This document shows, one piece after another, positions 1 to 13,727 of a stretch of DNA of 64,000 nt. A program made the translations under genes and the position numbers. Where the stretch lies: positions 27,799,523-27,863,522 of the forward strand of contig OY829543.1 in assembly GCA_963691705.1 (NCBI GenBank), in the 5' to 3' direction. The first letter of the stretch is position 1. Every line of letters begins with the position of its first letter. The notes under the pieces are model-generated. The model was given only the letters and a program-made list of their open reading frames with translations, did not search any database and was not told the origin of the DNA. This DNA is from Viola odorata (taxonomy: Eukaryota; Streptophyta; Magnoliopsida; Malpighiales; Violaceae).

Positions 1-2374
1 AGCTCTCCAAGCCAATCTCTTCAAGCGCGCGGTCAAGGCCTTAAGTGAAGGGTAGTTTAGGGTTATTTCATGTAATAATTCCCAAGCCTACTCTTCGCCC
101 ATAGGAGAATATTCCTTGTCTTTTGAAGTCTACAGACTTTATTTTCACATCATCGCTAGGAGTTACCTTTTAGTTATTTTCCAACTCTTTTCCACAGTGC
201 TGATGCATATCTCTTCTATGTAGGTACTATGTGTGACATTCGCAAAGGAATAGAGCGCGCAGATTCGAGAACGAATCCAATTGAAGAGGTAGTAGATGAT
301 ACGAGCATGAGGGCTCTCACTCGAATCCACGTGAAGACCTCACGGATAGGCCGCGCAAGCCATGAGGAATGCCGCGCTAAGTCTTCACAAACCATGAAGA
401 CATGCGCGTACAAGGCACGCCAACCATAGCATCCATGAATCCCCCGCGCCGAAGCCATCCGAGGCTATGCGGTAGCTCTCCAAGCCAATCTCTTCATGCC
501 CGCGGTCAAGGCCTTAAGTAAAGAGTAGTTTAGGGTTATTTCATGTAATAATTCCCAAGTCTACTCTTCGCCCATGGGAGAAAAATCCTTGTCTTTTGAA
601 GTCTACAGACTTATTTTCACATCATCGCTTTGAGTTACCTTTTAGTTATTTTCCAACCCTTTTCCATAGTGCTGATGCACATCTCTCCTATGTAGGTACT
701 TTGTGTGACATTCGCAAAGGAATGGAGCCCGCAGATTCGAAGACGAATCCATTTGAAGAGGGAGGACATGATACGAATATGAGGACACGAGGGCTCTCAC
801 TCGAATCCACGTGAAGACCTCACGGATAGGCCGCGCAAGCCATGAGGAATGTTGCGCAAAGTCCTCGTAAACCAGGAAGACATGTGCGCACCAGGCGCGC
901 CAACCCTAGCATCCCATGAAGTCCCCGCGCCTAAGCCATCCGAGACCTTGCGCTAGCTCTCCAAGCCAATCTCTTGAAGCCCGCGGTCAAGGCCTTAAGT
1001 AAAGGGTAGTTTAGGGTTATTTCATGTAATAATTCCCAAGCCTACTCTTCGCCCATAGGAGAATATTCCTTGTCTTTTGAAGTCTACAGACTTTATTTTC
1101 ACATCATCGCTAGGAGTTACCTTTTAGTTATTTTCCAACTCTTTTCCACAGTGCTGATGCATATCTCTTCTATGTAGGTACTTTGTGTGACATTCGCAAA
1201 GGAATGGAACGCGCAGATTCGAGAACGAATCCATTTCAAGAGGGAGGAGATGATACGAGCATGAGCGCTCTCACTCGTATCCACGGGAAGACGTCACGGA
1301 TAGGCCTCGCCAGCCAAGAGGAATGCCGCGCCAAGTCCTCGCAAACCAGGAAGACATGTGCGCACCAGCCGCGCCAACCTTAGCATCCCCTGACGTCCCC
1401 GCGCCTAACCCATCCGAGGCCTTGCTCTAGCTCTCCAAGCCAATCTCTTCAAGCCCGCGGTCAAAGCCTTAAGTGAAGGGTAGTTTAGGGTTACTTCATG
1501 TAATAATTACCAAGCCTACTCTTCGCCCATGGGAGAAAAATCCTTGTCTTTTGAAGTCTACAGACTTATTTTCACATCATCGCTTTGAATTACCTTTTAG
1601 TTATTTTCCAACCCTTTTCCATAGTGCTGATGCATATCTCTCCTATGTAGGTACTTTGTGTGACTTTCGCAAAGGAATGGAGCCCGCAGATTCGAGGACA
1701 AATCCATTTGAAGAGGGAGGAGATGATACGAACATGAGGGCTCTCACTCGTATCCACGTGAAGACCTCATGGATAGGCCGCGCAACCCATGAGGAATGCC
1801 GCGCCAAGTCCTCGCAAACCAGGAAGACATGTGCGTACCAGGTGCGCCAACCCTAGCATCCCATGAAGTCCCCGCGCCTAAGCCATCCGAGGCCTTGCGG
1901 TAGCTCTCCAAGGCAATCTCTTCAAGCGCGCGGTCAAGGCCTTATGTGAAGGGTGGTTTACGGTTATTTCATGTAATAATTCCCAAGCCTACTCTTCGCC
2001 CATGGGAGAAAATTCCTTGTGTTTTGAAGTCTACAGACTTATTTTCACATCATCGGTAGGAGTTACCTTTTAGTTATTTTCCAACTCTTTTCCATAGTGC
2101 TAATGCATATCTCTTCTATGTAGGTACTTTGTGTGACATTCATAAAGGAATGGAACGCGCACATTCGAGAACGAATCCATTTCAAGAGGGAGGAGATGAT
2201 ACGAGCATGAGCGCTCTCACTCGTATCCACGTGAAGACCTCACGGATAGGCCTCGCCAGCCAAGAGGAATGCCGCGCCAAGTCCTCGCAAACCAGGAAGA
2301 CATGTGCGCACCAGCCGCGCCAACCTTAGCATCCCCTGAAGTCCCCGCGCCTAACCCATCCGAGGCCTTGCGCT

Positions 2375-4738
2375 AGCTCTCCAAGCCAATCTCTTCAAGC
2401 CCGCGGTCAAAGCCTTAAGTGAAGGGTAGTTTAGGGTTATTTCATGTAATAATTCCTAAGCCTACACTTCGCCCATGGGAGAAAAATCCTTGTCTTTTGA
2501 AGTCTACAGACTTATTTTCACATCATCGCTTTGAGTTACCTTTCAGTTATTTTCCAACCCTTTTCCATAGTGCTGATGCATATCTCTCCTATATAGGTAC
2601 TTTGTGTGACTTTCGCAAAGGAATGGAGCCCGCAGATTCGAGGACAAATCCATTTGAAGAGGGAGGAGATGATACGAACATGAGGGCTCTCACTCGTATG
2701 CACGTGAAGACCTCAGGGATAGGCCGCGCAAGCCATGAGGAATGCCGCACCAAGTCCTCGCAAACCATGAAGACATGCGTGCACCAGGCGCGCCAACCCT
2801 AGCATCCCAAGAAGTCCCCGCGCCTAAGCCATCCGAGGCCTTGCGCTAGTTCTCCAAGCCAATCTCTTCAAGCCCGTGGTCAAGGCCTTAAGTAAAGGGT
2901 AGTCTAGGGTTATTTCATGTAATAATTCCCAAGCCTACTCTTCGCCCATGGGAGAAAATTCCTTGTCTTTTGAAGTCTACAGACTTATTTACCCATCATC
3001 GCTTTGAGTTACCTTTTAGTTATTTTCCAACTCTTTTCCATAGTGCTGATGCATATCTCTTCTATGTAGGTACTTTGTGTGACATTCGCAAAGGAATAGA
3101 GCGCGCAGATTCGAGAACGAATCCATTTGAAGAGGGACGAGATGATACGAGCATGAGGGCTCTCACTCGTATCCACGTGAAGACCTCACGGATAGGCCGC
3201 GCAAGCCATGGGGAATGTTGCGCAAAGTCCTCGTAAACCAGGAAGACGTGCGCACCAGGCGCGCCAACCCTAGCATCCCATGAAGTCCCCGCGCCTAAGC
3301 CATCCGAGACCTTGCGCTAGCTCTCCAAGCCAATCTCCTGAAGCCCGCGGTCAAGCCCTTAAGTAAATGGTAGTTTAGGGTTATTTCATGTAATAATTCC
3401 CAAGCCTACTCTTCGCCCATAGGAGAAAATTCCTTGTCTTTTGAAGTCTACAGACTTTATTTTCACATCATCGCTAGGAGTTACCTTTTAGTTATTTTCC
3501 ATCTCTTTTCCACAGTGCTGATGCATATCTCTTCTATGTAGGTACTTTGTGTGACATTCGCAAAGGAATGGAACGCGCAGATTCGAGAACGAATCCATTT
3601 CAAGAGGGAGGAGATGATATGAGCATGAGCGCTCTCACTCGTATCCACGTGAAGACCTCACGGATAGGCCTCGCCAGCCAAGAGGAATGCCGCGCCAAGT
3701 CCTCGCAAACCAGGAAGACATGTGCGCACCAGCCGCGCCAACCTTAGCATCCCCTGAAGTCCCCGCGCCTAACCCATCCGAGGCCTTGCGCTAGCTCTCC
3801 AAGCCAATCTCTTCAAGCCCGCGGTCAAAGCCTTAAGTAAAGGGTAGTTTAGGGTTATTTCATGTAATAATTCCTAAGCCTACACTTCGCCCATGGGAGA
3901 AAAATCCTTGTCTTTTGAAGTCTACAGACTTATTTTCACATCATCGCTTTGAGTTACCTTTCAGTTATTTTCCAACCCTTTTCCATAGTGCTGATGCATA
4001 TCTCTCCTATATAGGTACTTTGTGTGACTTTCGCAAAGGAATGGAGCCCGCAGATTCGAGGACAAATCCATTTGAAGAGGGAGGAGATGATACGAACATG
4101 AGGGCTCTCACTCGTATCCACGTGAAGACCTCAGGGATAGGCCGCGCAAGCCATGAGGAATGCCGCACCAAGTCCTCGCAAACCATGAAGACATGCGTGC
4201 ACCAGGCGCGCCAACCCTAGCATCCCAAGAAGTCCCCGCGCCTAAGCCATCCGAGGCCTTGCGCTAGTTCTCCAAGCCAATCTCTTCAAGCCCGTGGTCA
4301 AGGCCTTAAGTAAAGGGTAGTCTAGGGTTATTTCATGTAATAATTCCCAAGCCTACTCTTCGCCCATGGGAGAAAATTCCTTGTCTTTTGAAGTCTACAG
4401 ACTTATTTACCCATCATCGCTTTGAGTTACCTTTTAGTTATTTTCCAACTCTATTCCATAGTGCTGATGCATATCTCTTCTATGTAGGTACTTTGTGTGA
4501 CATTCGCAAAGGAATGGAGCGCGCAGATTCGAGAACGAATCCATTTGAAGAGGGACGAGATGATACGAGCATGAGGGCTCTCACTCGTATCCACGTGAAG
4601 ACCTCACGGATAGGCCGCGCAAGCCATGGGGAATGTTGCGCAAAGTCCTCGTAAACCAGGAAGACATGTGCGCACCAGGCGCGCCAACCCTAGCATCCCA
4701 TGAAGTTCTCGCGCCTAAGCCATCCGAGACCTTGCGCT
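2375..4738 (+). repeat. Local higher-order repeat, 3-monomer period (1418 bp)
   Basis: The two monomers at 2375 and 2848 recur at 3793 and 4266 with offset 1418 bp. The shared marks are TTCCTAAGCCTACAC in the first unit, and TTACCCATCATC plus GGGACGAGATGA in the second. The intervening monomer at 3319 carries TTTCAAGAGG. The same pair appears a third time at 7578 and 8051 (offset 3785 bp from the second), so the block has been copied more than once. Confidence 0.8.
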
Positions 4739-5684
4739 AGCTCTCCAAGCCAATCTCTTGAAGCCCGCGGTCAAGGCCTTAAGTAAAGGGTAGTTTAGGG
4801 TTATTTCATGTAATAATTCCCAAGCCTACTCTTCGCCCATAGGAGAAAATTCCTTGTCTTTTGAAGTCTACAGACTTATTTTCACATCATCGCTTTGAAT
4901 TACCTTTTAGTTATTTTCCAACCCTTTTCCATAGTGCTGATGCATATCTCTCCTATGTAAGTACTTTGTGTGACTTTCGCAAAGGAATGGAGCCCGCAGA
5001 TTCGAGGACAAATCCATTTCAAGAGGGAGGAGATGATACGAACATGAGGGCTCTCACTCGTATCCACGTGAAGACCTCAGGGATAGGCCGCGCAAGCCAT
5101 GAGGAATGCCGCGCCAAGTCCTCGCAAACCAGGAAGACATGTGCGTACCAGGTGCGCCAACCCTAGCATCCCATGAAGTCCCCGCGCCTAAGCCATCCGA
5201 GGCCTTGCGGTAGCTCTCCAAGCCAATCTCTTCAAGCGCGCGGTCAAGGCCATAAGTGAAGGGTGGTTTACGGTTATTTCATGTAATAATTCCCAAGCCT
5301 ACTCTTCGCCCATGGGAGAAAATTCCTTGTGTTTTGAAGTCTACAGACTTATTTTCACATCATCGGTAGGAGTTACCTTTTAGTTATTTTCCAACTCTTT
5401 TCCATAGTGCTGATGCATATCTCTTCTATGTAGGTACTTTGTGTGACATTCGTAAAGGAATGGAACGCGCACATTCGAGAACGAATCCATTTCAAGAGGG
5501 AGGAGATGATACGAGCATGAGCGCTCTCACTCGTATCCACGTGAAGACCTCGCGGATAGGCCTCGCCAGCCAAGAGGAATGCCGCGCCAAGTCCTCTCAA
5601 ACCAGGAAGACATGTGCGCACCAGCCGCGCCAACCTTAGCATCCCCTGAAGTCCCCGCGCCTAACCCATCTGAGGCCTTGCGCT

Positions 5685-8600
5685 AGCTCTCCAAGCCAAT
5701 CTCTTCAAGCCCGCGGTCAAAGCCTTAAGTGAAGGGTAGTTTAGGGTTATTTCATGTAATAATTCCCCAGCCTACACTTCATCCATGGGAGAAAAATCCT
5801 TGTCTTTTGAACTCTACAGACTTATTTTCACATCATCGCTTTGAGTTACCTTTCAGTTATTTTCCAACCCTTTTCCATAGTGCTGATGCATATCTCTCCT
5901 ATATAGGTACTTTGTGTGACTTTCGCAAAGGAATGGAGCCCGCAGATTCGAGGACAAATCCATTTGAAGAGGGAGGAGATGATACGAACATGAGGGCTCT
6001 CACTCGTATCCTCGTGAAGACCTCAGGGATAGGCCGCGCAAGCCATGAGGAATGCCGCGCCAAGTCCTCGCAAACCATGAAGACATGCGTGCACCAGGCG
6101 CGCCAACCCTAGCATCCCATTAAGTCCCCGCGCCTAAGCCATCCGTGGCCTTGCGCTAGTTCTCCAAGCCAATCTCTTCAAGCCCGCGGTCAAGGCCTTA
6201 AGTAAAGGGTAGTCTAGGGTTATTTCATGTAATAATTCCCAAGCCTACTCTTCGCCCATGGGAGAAAATTCCTTGTCTTTTGAAGTCTACAGACTTATTT
6301 ACCCATCATCGCTTTGAGTTACCTTTTAGTTATTTTCCAACTCTTTTCCATAGTGCTGATGCATATCTCTTCTATGTAGGTACTTTGTGTGACATTCGCA
6401 AAGGAATGGAGCGCGCAGATTCGAGAACGAATCCATTTGAAGAGGGACGAGATGATACGAGCATGAGGGCTCTCACTCGTATCCACGTGAAGACCTCACG
6501 GATAGGCCGCGCAAGCCATGAGGAATGTTGCGCAAAGTCCTCGTAAACCAGAAAGACATGTGCGCACCAGGCGCGCCAACCCTAGCATCCCATGAAGTCC
6601 CCGCGCCTAAGCCATCCGAGACCTTGCGCTAGCTCTCCAAGCCAATCTCTTGAAGCCCGCGGTCAAGGCCTTAAGTAAAGGGTAGTTTAGGGTTATTTCA
6701 TGTAATAATTCCCAAGCCTACTCTTCGCCCATAGGAGAAAATTCCTTGTCTTTTGAAGTCTACAGACTTTATTTTCACATCATCGCTAGGAGTTACCTTT
6801 TAGTTATTTTCCAACTCTTTTCCACAGTGCTGATGCATATCTCTTCTATGTAGGTACTTTGTGTGACATTCGCAAAGGAATGGAACGCGCAGATTCGAGA
6901 ACGAATCCATTTCAAGAGGGAGGAGATGATACGAGCATGAGCGCTCTCACTCGTATCCACGTGAAGACCTCACGGATAGGCCGCGCAAGCCATGAGGAAT
7001 GCCGCGCCAAGTCCTCGCAAACCATGAAGACATGCGTGCACCAGGCGCGCCAACCCTAGCATCCCATGAAGTCCCCGCGCCTAAGCCATCCGAGGCCTTG
7101 CGCTAGTTCTCCAAGCCAATCTCTTCAAGCCCGCGGTCAAGGCCTTAAGTAAAGGGTAGTCTAGGGTTATTTCATGTAATAATTCCCAAGCCTACTCTTC
7201 GCCCATGGGAGAAAATTCCTTGTCTTTTGAAGTCTACAGACTTATTTACCCATCATCGCTTTGAGTTACCTTTTAGTTATTTTCCAACTCTTTTCCATAG
7301 TGCTGATGCATATCTCTTCTATGTAGGTACTTTGTGTGACATTCGCAAAGGAATGGAGCGCGCAGATTCGAGAACGAATCCATTTGAAGAGGGACGAGAT
7401 GATACGAGCATGAGGGCTCTCACTCGTATCCACGTGAAGACCTCACGGATAGGCCTCGCCAGCCAAGAGGAATGCCGCGCCAAGTCCTCGCAAACCAGGA
7501 AGACATGTGCGCACCAGCCGCGCCAACATTAGCATCCCCTGACGTCCCCGCGCCTAACCCATCCGAGGCCTTGCGCTAGCTCTCCAAGCCAATCTCTTCA
7601 AGCCCGCGGTCAAAGCCTTAAGTAAAGGGTAGTTTAGGGTTATTTCATGTAATAATTCCTAAGCCTACACTTCGCCCATGGGAGAAAAATCCTTGTCTTT
7701 TGAAGTCTACAGACTTATTTTCACATCATCGCTTTGAGTTACCTTTCAGTTATTTTCCAACCCTTTTCCATAGTGCTGATGCATATCTCTCCTATATAGG
7801 TACTTTGTGTGACTTTCGCAAAGGAATGGAGCCCGCAGATTAGAGGACAAATCCATTTGAAGAGGGAGGAGATGATACGAACATGAGGGATCTCACTCGT
7901 ATCCACGTGAAGACCTCAGGGATAGGCCGCGCAAGCCATGAGGAATGCCGCACCAAGTCCTCGCAAACCATGAAGACATGCGTGCACCAGGCGCGCCAAC
8001 CCTAGCATCCCAAGAAGTCCCCGCGCCTAAGCCATCCGAGGCCTTGCGCTAGTTCTCCAAGCCAATCTCTTCAAGCCCGTGGTCAAGGCCTTAAGTAAAG
8101 GGTAGTCTAGGGTTATTTCATGTAATAATTCCCAAGCCTACTCTTCGCCCATGGGAGAAAATTCCTTGTCTTTTGAAGTCTACAGACTTATTTACCCATC
8201 ATCGCTTTGAGTTACCTTTTAGTTATTTTCCAACTCTATTCCATAGTGCTGATGCATATCTCTTCTATGTAGGTACTTTGTGTGACATTCGCAAAGGAAT
8301 GGAGCGCGCAGATTCGAGAACGAATCCATTTGAAGAGGGACGAGATGATACGAGCATGAGGGCCCTCACTCGTATCCACGTGAAGACCTCACGGATAGGC
8401 CGCGCAAGCCATGGGGAATGTTGCGCAAAGTCCTCGTAAACCAGGAAGACATGTGCGCACCAGGCGCGCCAACCCTAGCATCCCATGAAGTTCTCGCGCC
8501 TAAGCCATCCGAGACCTTGCGCTAGCTCTCCAAGCCAATCTCTTGAAGCCCGCGGTCAAGGCCTTAAGTAAAGGGTAGTTTAGGGTTATTTCATGTAATA

Positions 8601-10416
8601 ATTCCCAAGCCTACTCTTCGCCCATGGGAGAAAAATCCTTGTCTTTTGAATTCTACAGACTTATTTTCACATCATCGCTTTGAGTTACCTTTCAGTTATT
8701 TTCCAACCCTTTTCCATAGTGCTGATGCATATCTCTCCTATATAGGTACTTTGTGTGACTTTCGCAAAGGAATGGAGCCCGCAGATTCGAGGACAAATCC
8801 ATTTGAAGAGGGAGGAGATGATACGAACATGAGGGCTCTCACTCGTATCCACGTGAAGACCTCAGGGATAGGCCGCGCAAGCCATGAGGAATGCCGCGCC
8901 AAGTCCTCGCAAACCATGAAGACATGCGTGCACCAGGCGCGCCAACCCTAGCATCCCATTAAGTCCCCGCGCCTAAGCCATCCGAGGCCTTGCGCTAGTT
9001 CTCCAAGCCAATCTCTTCAAGCCCGCGGTCAAGGCCTTAAGTAAAGGGTAGTCTAGGGTTATTTCATGTAATAATTCCCAAGCCTACTCTTCGCCCATGG
9101 GAGAAAATTCCTTGTCTTTTGAAGTCTACAGACTTATTTACCCATCATCGCTTTGAGTTACCTTTTAGTTATTTTCCAACTCTTTTCCATAGTGCTGATG
9201 CATATCTCTTCTATGTAGGTACTTTGTGTGACATTCGCAAAGGAATGGAGCGCGCAGATTCGAGAACGAATCCATTTGAAGAGGGACGAGATGATACGAG
9301 CATGAGGGCTCTCACTCGTATCCACGTGAAGACCTCACGGATAGGCCGCGCAAGCCATGAGGAATGTTGCGCAAAGTCCTCGTAAACCAGAAAGACATGT
9401 GCGCACCAGGCGCGCCAACCCTAGCATCCCATGAAGTCCCCGCGCCTAAGCCATCCGAGACCTTGCGCTAGCTCTCCAAGCCAATCTCTTGAAGCCCGCG
9501 GTCAAGGCCTTAAGTAAAGGGTAGTTTAGGGTTATTTCATGTAATAATTCCCAAGCCTACTCTTCGCCCATAGGAGAAAATTCCTTGTCTTTTGAAGTCT
9601 ACAGACTTTATTTTCACATCATCGCTAGGAGTTACCTTTTAGTTATTTTCCAACTCTTTTCCACAGTGCTGATGCATATCTCTTCTATGTAGGTACTTTG
9701 TGTGACATTCGCAAAGGAATGGAACGCGCAGATTCGAGAACGAATCCATTTCAAGAGGGAGGAGATGATACGAGCATGAGCGCTCTCACTCGTATCCACG
9801 TGAAGACCTCACGGATAGGCCGCGCAAGCCATGAGGAATGCCGCGCCAAGTCCTCGCAAACCATGAAGACATGCGTGCACCAGGCGCGCCAACCCTAGCA
9901 TCCCATGAAGTCCCCGCGCCTAAGCCATCCGAGGCCTTGCGCTAGTTCTCCAAGCCAATCTCTTCAAGCCCGCGGTCAAGGCCTTAAGTAAAGGGTAGTC
10001 TAGGGTTATTTCATGTAATAATTCCCAAGCCTACTCTTCGCCCATGGGAGAAAATTCCTTGTCTTTTGAAGTCTACAGACTTATTTACCCATCATCGCTT
10101 TGAGTTACCTTTTAGTTATTTTCCAACTCTTTTCCATAGTGCTGATGCATATCTCTTCTATGTAGGTACTTTGTGTGACATTCGCAAAGGAATGGAGCGC
10201 GCAGATTCGAGAACGAATCCATTTGAAGAGGGACGAGATGATACGAGCATGAGGGCTCTCACTCGTATCCACGTGAAGACCTCACGGATAGGCCTCGCCA
10301 GCCAAGAGGAATGCCGCGCCAAGTCCTCGCAAACCAGGAAGACATGTGCGCACCAGCCGCACCAACCTTAGCATCCCCTGACGTCCCCGCGCCTAACCCA
10401 TCCGAGGCCTTGCGCT
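5685..10416 (+). repeat. Local higher-order repeat, 6-monomer period (2839 bp)
   Basis: Four successive monomers at 5685-7577 are repeated in the same order at 8524-10416, offset 2839 bp (six monomers). Diagnostic shared variants include the altered TTGAA(C/T)TCTACAG in the first unit, CCAGAAAGACATG in the second and TTTATTTTCACATC in the third. The intervening pair at 7578-8523 belongs to the 1.42-kb higher-order repeat. The mixture shows overlapping rounds of segmental amplification rather than one clean higher-order unit. Confidence 0.75.
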
Positions 10417-11362
10417 AGCTCTCCAAGCCAATCTCTTCAAGACCGCGGTCAAAGCCTTAAGTGAAGGGTAGTTTAGGGTTATTTCATGTAATAATTACCA
10501 AGCCTACTCTTCGCCCATGGGAGAAAAATCCTTGTCTTTTGAAGTCTACAGACTTATTTTCACATCATCGCTTTGAATTACCTTTTAGTTATTTTCCAAC
10601 CCTTTTCCATAGTGCTGATGCATATCTCTCCTATGTAGGTACTTTGTGTGACTTTCGCAAAGGAAGGGAGCCCGCAGATTCGAGGACAAATCCATTTGAA
10701 GAGGGAGGAGATGATACGAACATGAGGGCTCTCACTCGTATCCACGTGAAGACCTCATGGATAGGCCGCGCAAGCCATGAGGAATGCCGCGCCAAGTCCT
10801 CGCAAACCAGGAAGACATGTGCGTACCAGGTGCGCCAACCCTAGCATCCCATGAAGTCCCCGCGCCTAAGCCATCCGAGGCCTTGCGGTAGCTCTCCAAG
10901 CCAATCTCTTCAAGCGCGCGGTCAAGGCCTTAAGTGAAGGGTGGTTTACGGTTATTTCATGTAATAATTCCCAAGCCTACTCTTCGCCCATGGGAGAAAA
11001 TTCCTTGTGTTTTGAAGTCTACAGACTTATTTTCACATCGTCGGTAGGAGTTACCTTTTAGTTATTTTCCAACTCTTTTCCATAGTGCTGATGCATATCT
11101 CTCCTATGTAGGTACTTTGTGTGACTTTCGCAAAGGAATGGAGCCCGCAGATTCGAGGACAAATCCATTTGAAGAGGGAGGAGATGATACGAACATGAGG
11201 GCTCTCACTCGTATCCACGTGAAGACCTCATGGATAGGCCGCGCAAGCCATGAGGAATGCCGCGCCAAGTCCTCGCAAACCAGGAAGACATGTGCGTACC
11301 AGGTGCGCCAACCCTAGCATCCCATGAAGTCCCCGCGCCTAAGCCATCCGAGGCCTTGCGGT

Positions 11363-12781
11363 AGCTCTCCAAGCCAATCTCTTCAAGCGCGCGGTCAAGG
11401 CCTTAAGTGAAGGGTGGTTTACAGTTATTTCATGTAATAATTCCCAAGCCTACTCTTCGCCCATGGGAGAAAATTCCTTGTTTTTCGAAGTCTACAGACT
11501 TATTTTCACATCATCGCTTTGAATTACCTTTTAGTTATTTTCCAACCCTTTTCCATAGTGCTGATGCATATCTCTCCTGTGTAGGTACTTTGTGTGACTT
11601 TCGCAAAGGAATGGAGCCCGCAGATTCGAGGACAAATCCATTTGAAGAGGGAGGAGATGATACGAACATGAGGGCTCTCACTCGTATCCACGTGAAGACC
11701 TCATGGATAGGCCGCGCAAGCCATGAGGAATGCCGCGCCAAGTCCTCGCAAACCAGGAAGACATGTGCGTACCAGGTGCGCCAACCCTAGCATCCCATGA
11801 AGTCCCCGCGCCTAAGCCATCCGAGGCCTTGCGGTAGCTCTCCAAGCCAATCTCTTCAAGCGCGCGGTCAAGGCCTTAAGTGAAGGGTGGTTTACAGTTA
11901 TTTCATGTAATAATTCCCAAGCCTACTCTTCGCCCATGGGAGAAAATTCCTTGTTTTTCGAAGTCTACAGACTTATTTTCACATCATCGCTTTGAATTAC
12001 CTTTTAGTTATTTTCCAACCCTTTTCCATAGTGCTGATGCATATCTCTCCTATGTAGGTACTTTGTGTGACTTTCGCAAAGGAATGGAGCCCGCAGATTC
12101 GAGGACAAATCCATTTGAAGAGGGAGGAGATGATACGAACATGAGGGCTCTCACTCGTATCCACGTGAAGACCTCATGGATAGGCCGCGCAAGCCATGAG
12201 GAATGCCGCGCCAAGTCCTCGCAAACCAGGAAGACATGTGCGTACCAGGTGCGCCAACCCTAGCATCCCATGAAGTCCCCGCGCCTAAGCCATCCGAGGC
12301 CTTGCGGTAGCTCTCCAAGCCAATCTCTTCAAGCGCGCGGTCAAGGCCTTAAGTGAAGGGTGGTTTACAGTTATTTCATGTAATAATTCCCAAGCCTACT
12401 CTTCGCCCATGGGAGAAAATTCCTTGTTTTTCGAAGTCTACAGACTTATTTTCACATCATCGCTTTGAATTACCTTTTAGTTATTTTCCAACCCTTTTCC
12501 ATAGTGCTGATGCATATCTCTCCTATGTAGGTACTTTGTGTGACTTTCGCAAAGGAATGGAGCCCGCAGATTCGAGGATAAATCCATTTGAAGAGGGAGG
12601 AGATGATACGAACATGAGGGCTCTCACTCGTATCCACGTGAAGACCTCATGGATAGGCCGCGCAAGCCATGAGGAATGCCGCGCCAAGTCCTCGCAAACC
12701 ATGAAGACATGCGTGCACCAGGCGCGCCAACCCTAGCATCCCATGAAGTCCCCGCGCCTAAGCCATCCGAGGCCTTGCGCT
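11363..12781 (+). repeat. Run of three nearly identical monomers
   Basis: The monomers at 11363, 11836 and 12309 share private variants (GGTGGTTTACAGTTATT, TTGTTTTTCGAAGTC) and differ from each other at only a handful of sites (for example CTGTGTAGG versus CTATGTAGG). This is the signature of a very recent single-monomer expansion. The run recurs at 25107-26525 in the second copy of the 13.7-kb duplication. Confidence 0.85.
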
Positions 12782-13727
12782 AGTTCTCCAAGCCAATCTC
12801 TTCAAGCCCGCGGTCAAGGCCTTAAGTAAAGGGTAGTCTAGGGTTATTTCATGTAATAATTCCCAAGCCTACTCTTCGCCCATGGGAGAAAATTCCTTGT
12901 CTTTTGAAGTCTACAGACTTATTTACCCATCATCGCTTTGAGTTACCTTTTAGTTATTTTCCAACTCTTTTCCACAGTGCTGATGCATATCTCTTCTATG
13001 TAGGTACTTTGTGTGACATTCGCAAAGGAATGGAACGCGCAGATTCGAGAACGAATCCATTTCAAGAGGGAGGAGATGATACGAGCATGAGCGCTCTCAC
13101 TCGTATCCACGTGAAGACCTCACGGATAGGCCTCGCCAGCCAAGAGGAATGCCGCGCCAAGTCCTCGCAAACCAGGAGGACATGTGCGCACCAGCCGCGC
13201 CAACCTTAGCATCCCCTGACGTCCCCGCGCCTAACCCATCCGAGGCCTTGCGCTAGCTCTCCAAGCCAATCTCTTCAAGCCCGCGGTCAAAGCCTTAAGT
13301 GAAGGGTAGTTTAGGGTTATTTCATGTAATAATTCCCAAGCCTACACTTCGCCCATGGGAGAAAAATCCTTGTCTTTTGAAGTCTACAGACTTATTTTCA
13401 CATCATCGCTTTGAATTACCTTTTAGTTATTTTCCAACCCTTTTCCATAGTGCTGATGCATATCTCTCCTATGTAGGTACTTTGTGTGACTTTCGCAAAG
13501 GAATGGAGCCCGCAGATTCGAGGACAAATCCATTTAAAGAGGGAGGAGATGATACGAACATGAGGGCTCTCACTCGTATCCACGTGAAGACCTCATGGAT
13601 AGGCCGCGCAAGCCATGAGGAATGCCGCGCCAAGTCCTCGCAAACCAGGAAGACATGTGCGCACCAGCCGCGCCAACCTTAGCATCCCCTGAAGTCCCCG
13701 CGCCTAACCCATCCGAGGCCTTGCGCT

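Noticed and set aside
11407..11790. Repeated 127-aa, 101-aa, 88-aa and 66-aa open frames in nearly every monomer
   Set aside because: They start at GTG or TTG in almost all units, stop inside each monomer, and shift with subtype changes; only a tail of about 20 residues is retroelement-derived. They are open because the repeats are near-identical, not because of demonstrated selection.
13310..13316. TTTAGGG, the plant telomere unit, in many monomers
   Set aside because: Only a single unit per monomer, never in tandem, and lost in some subtypes (GGTTTACAG); not evidence of telomeric sequence.
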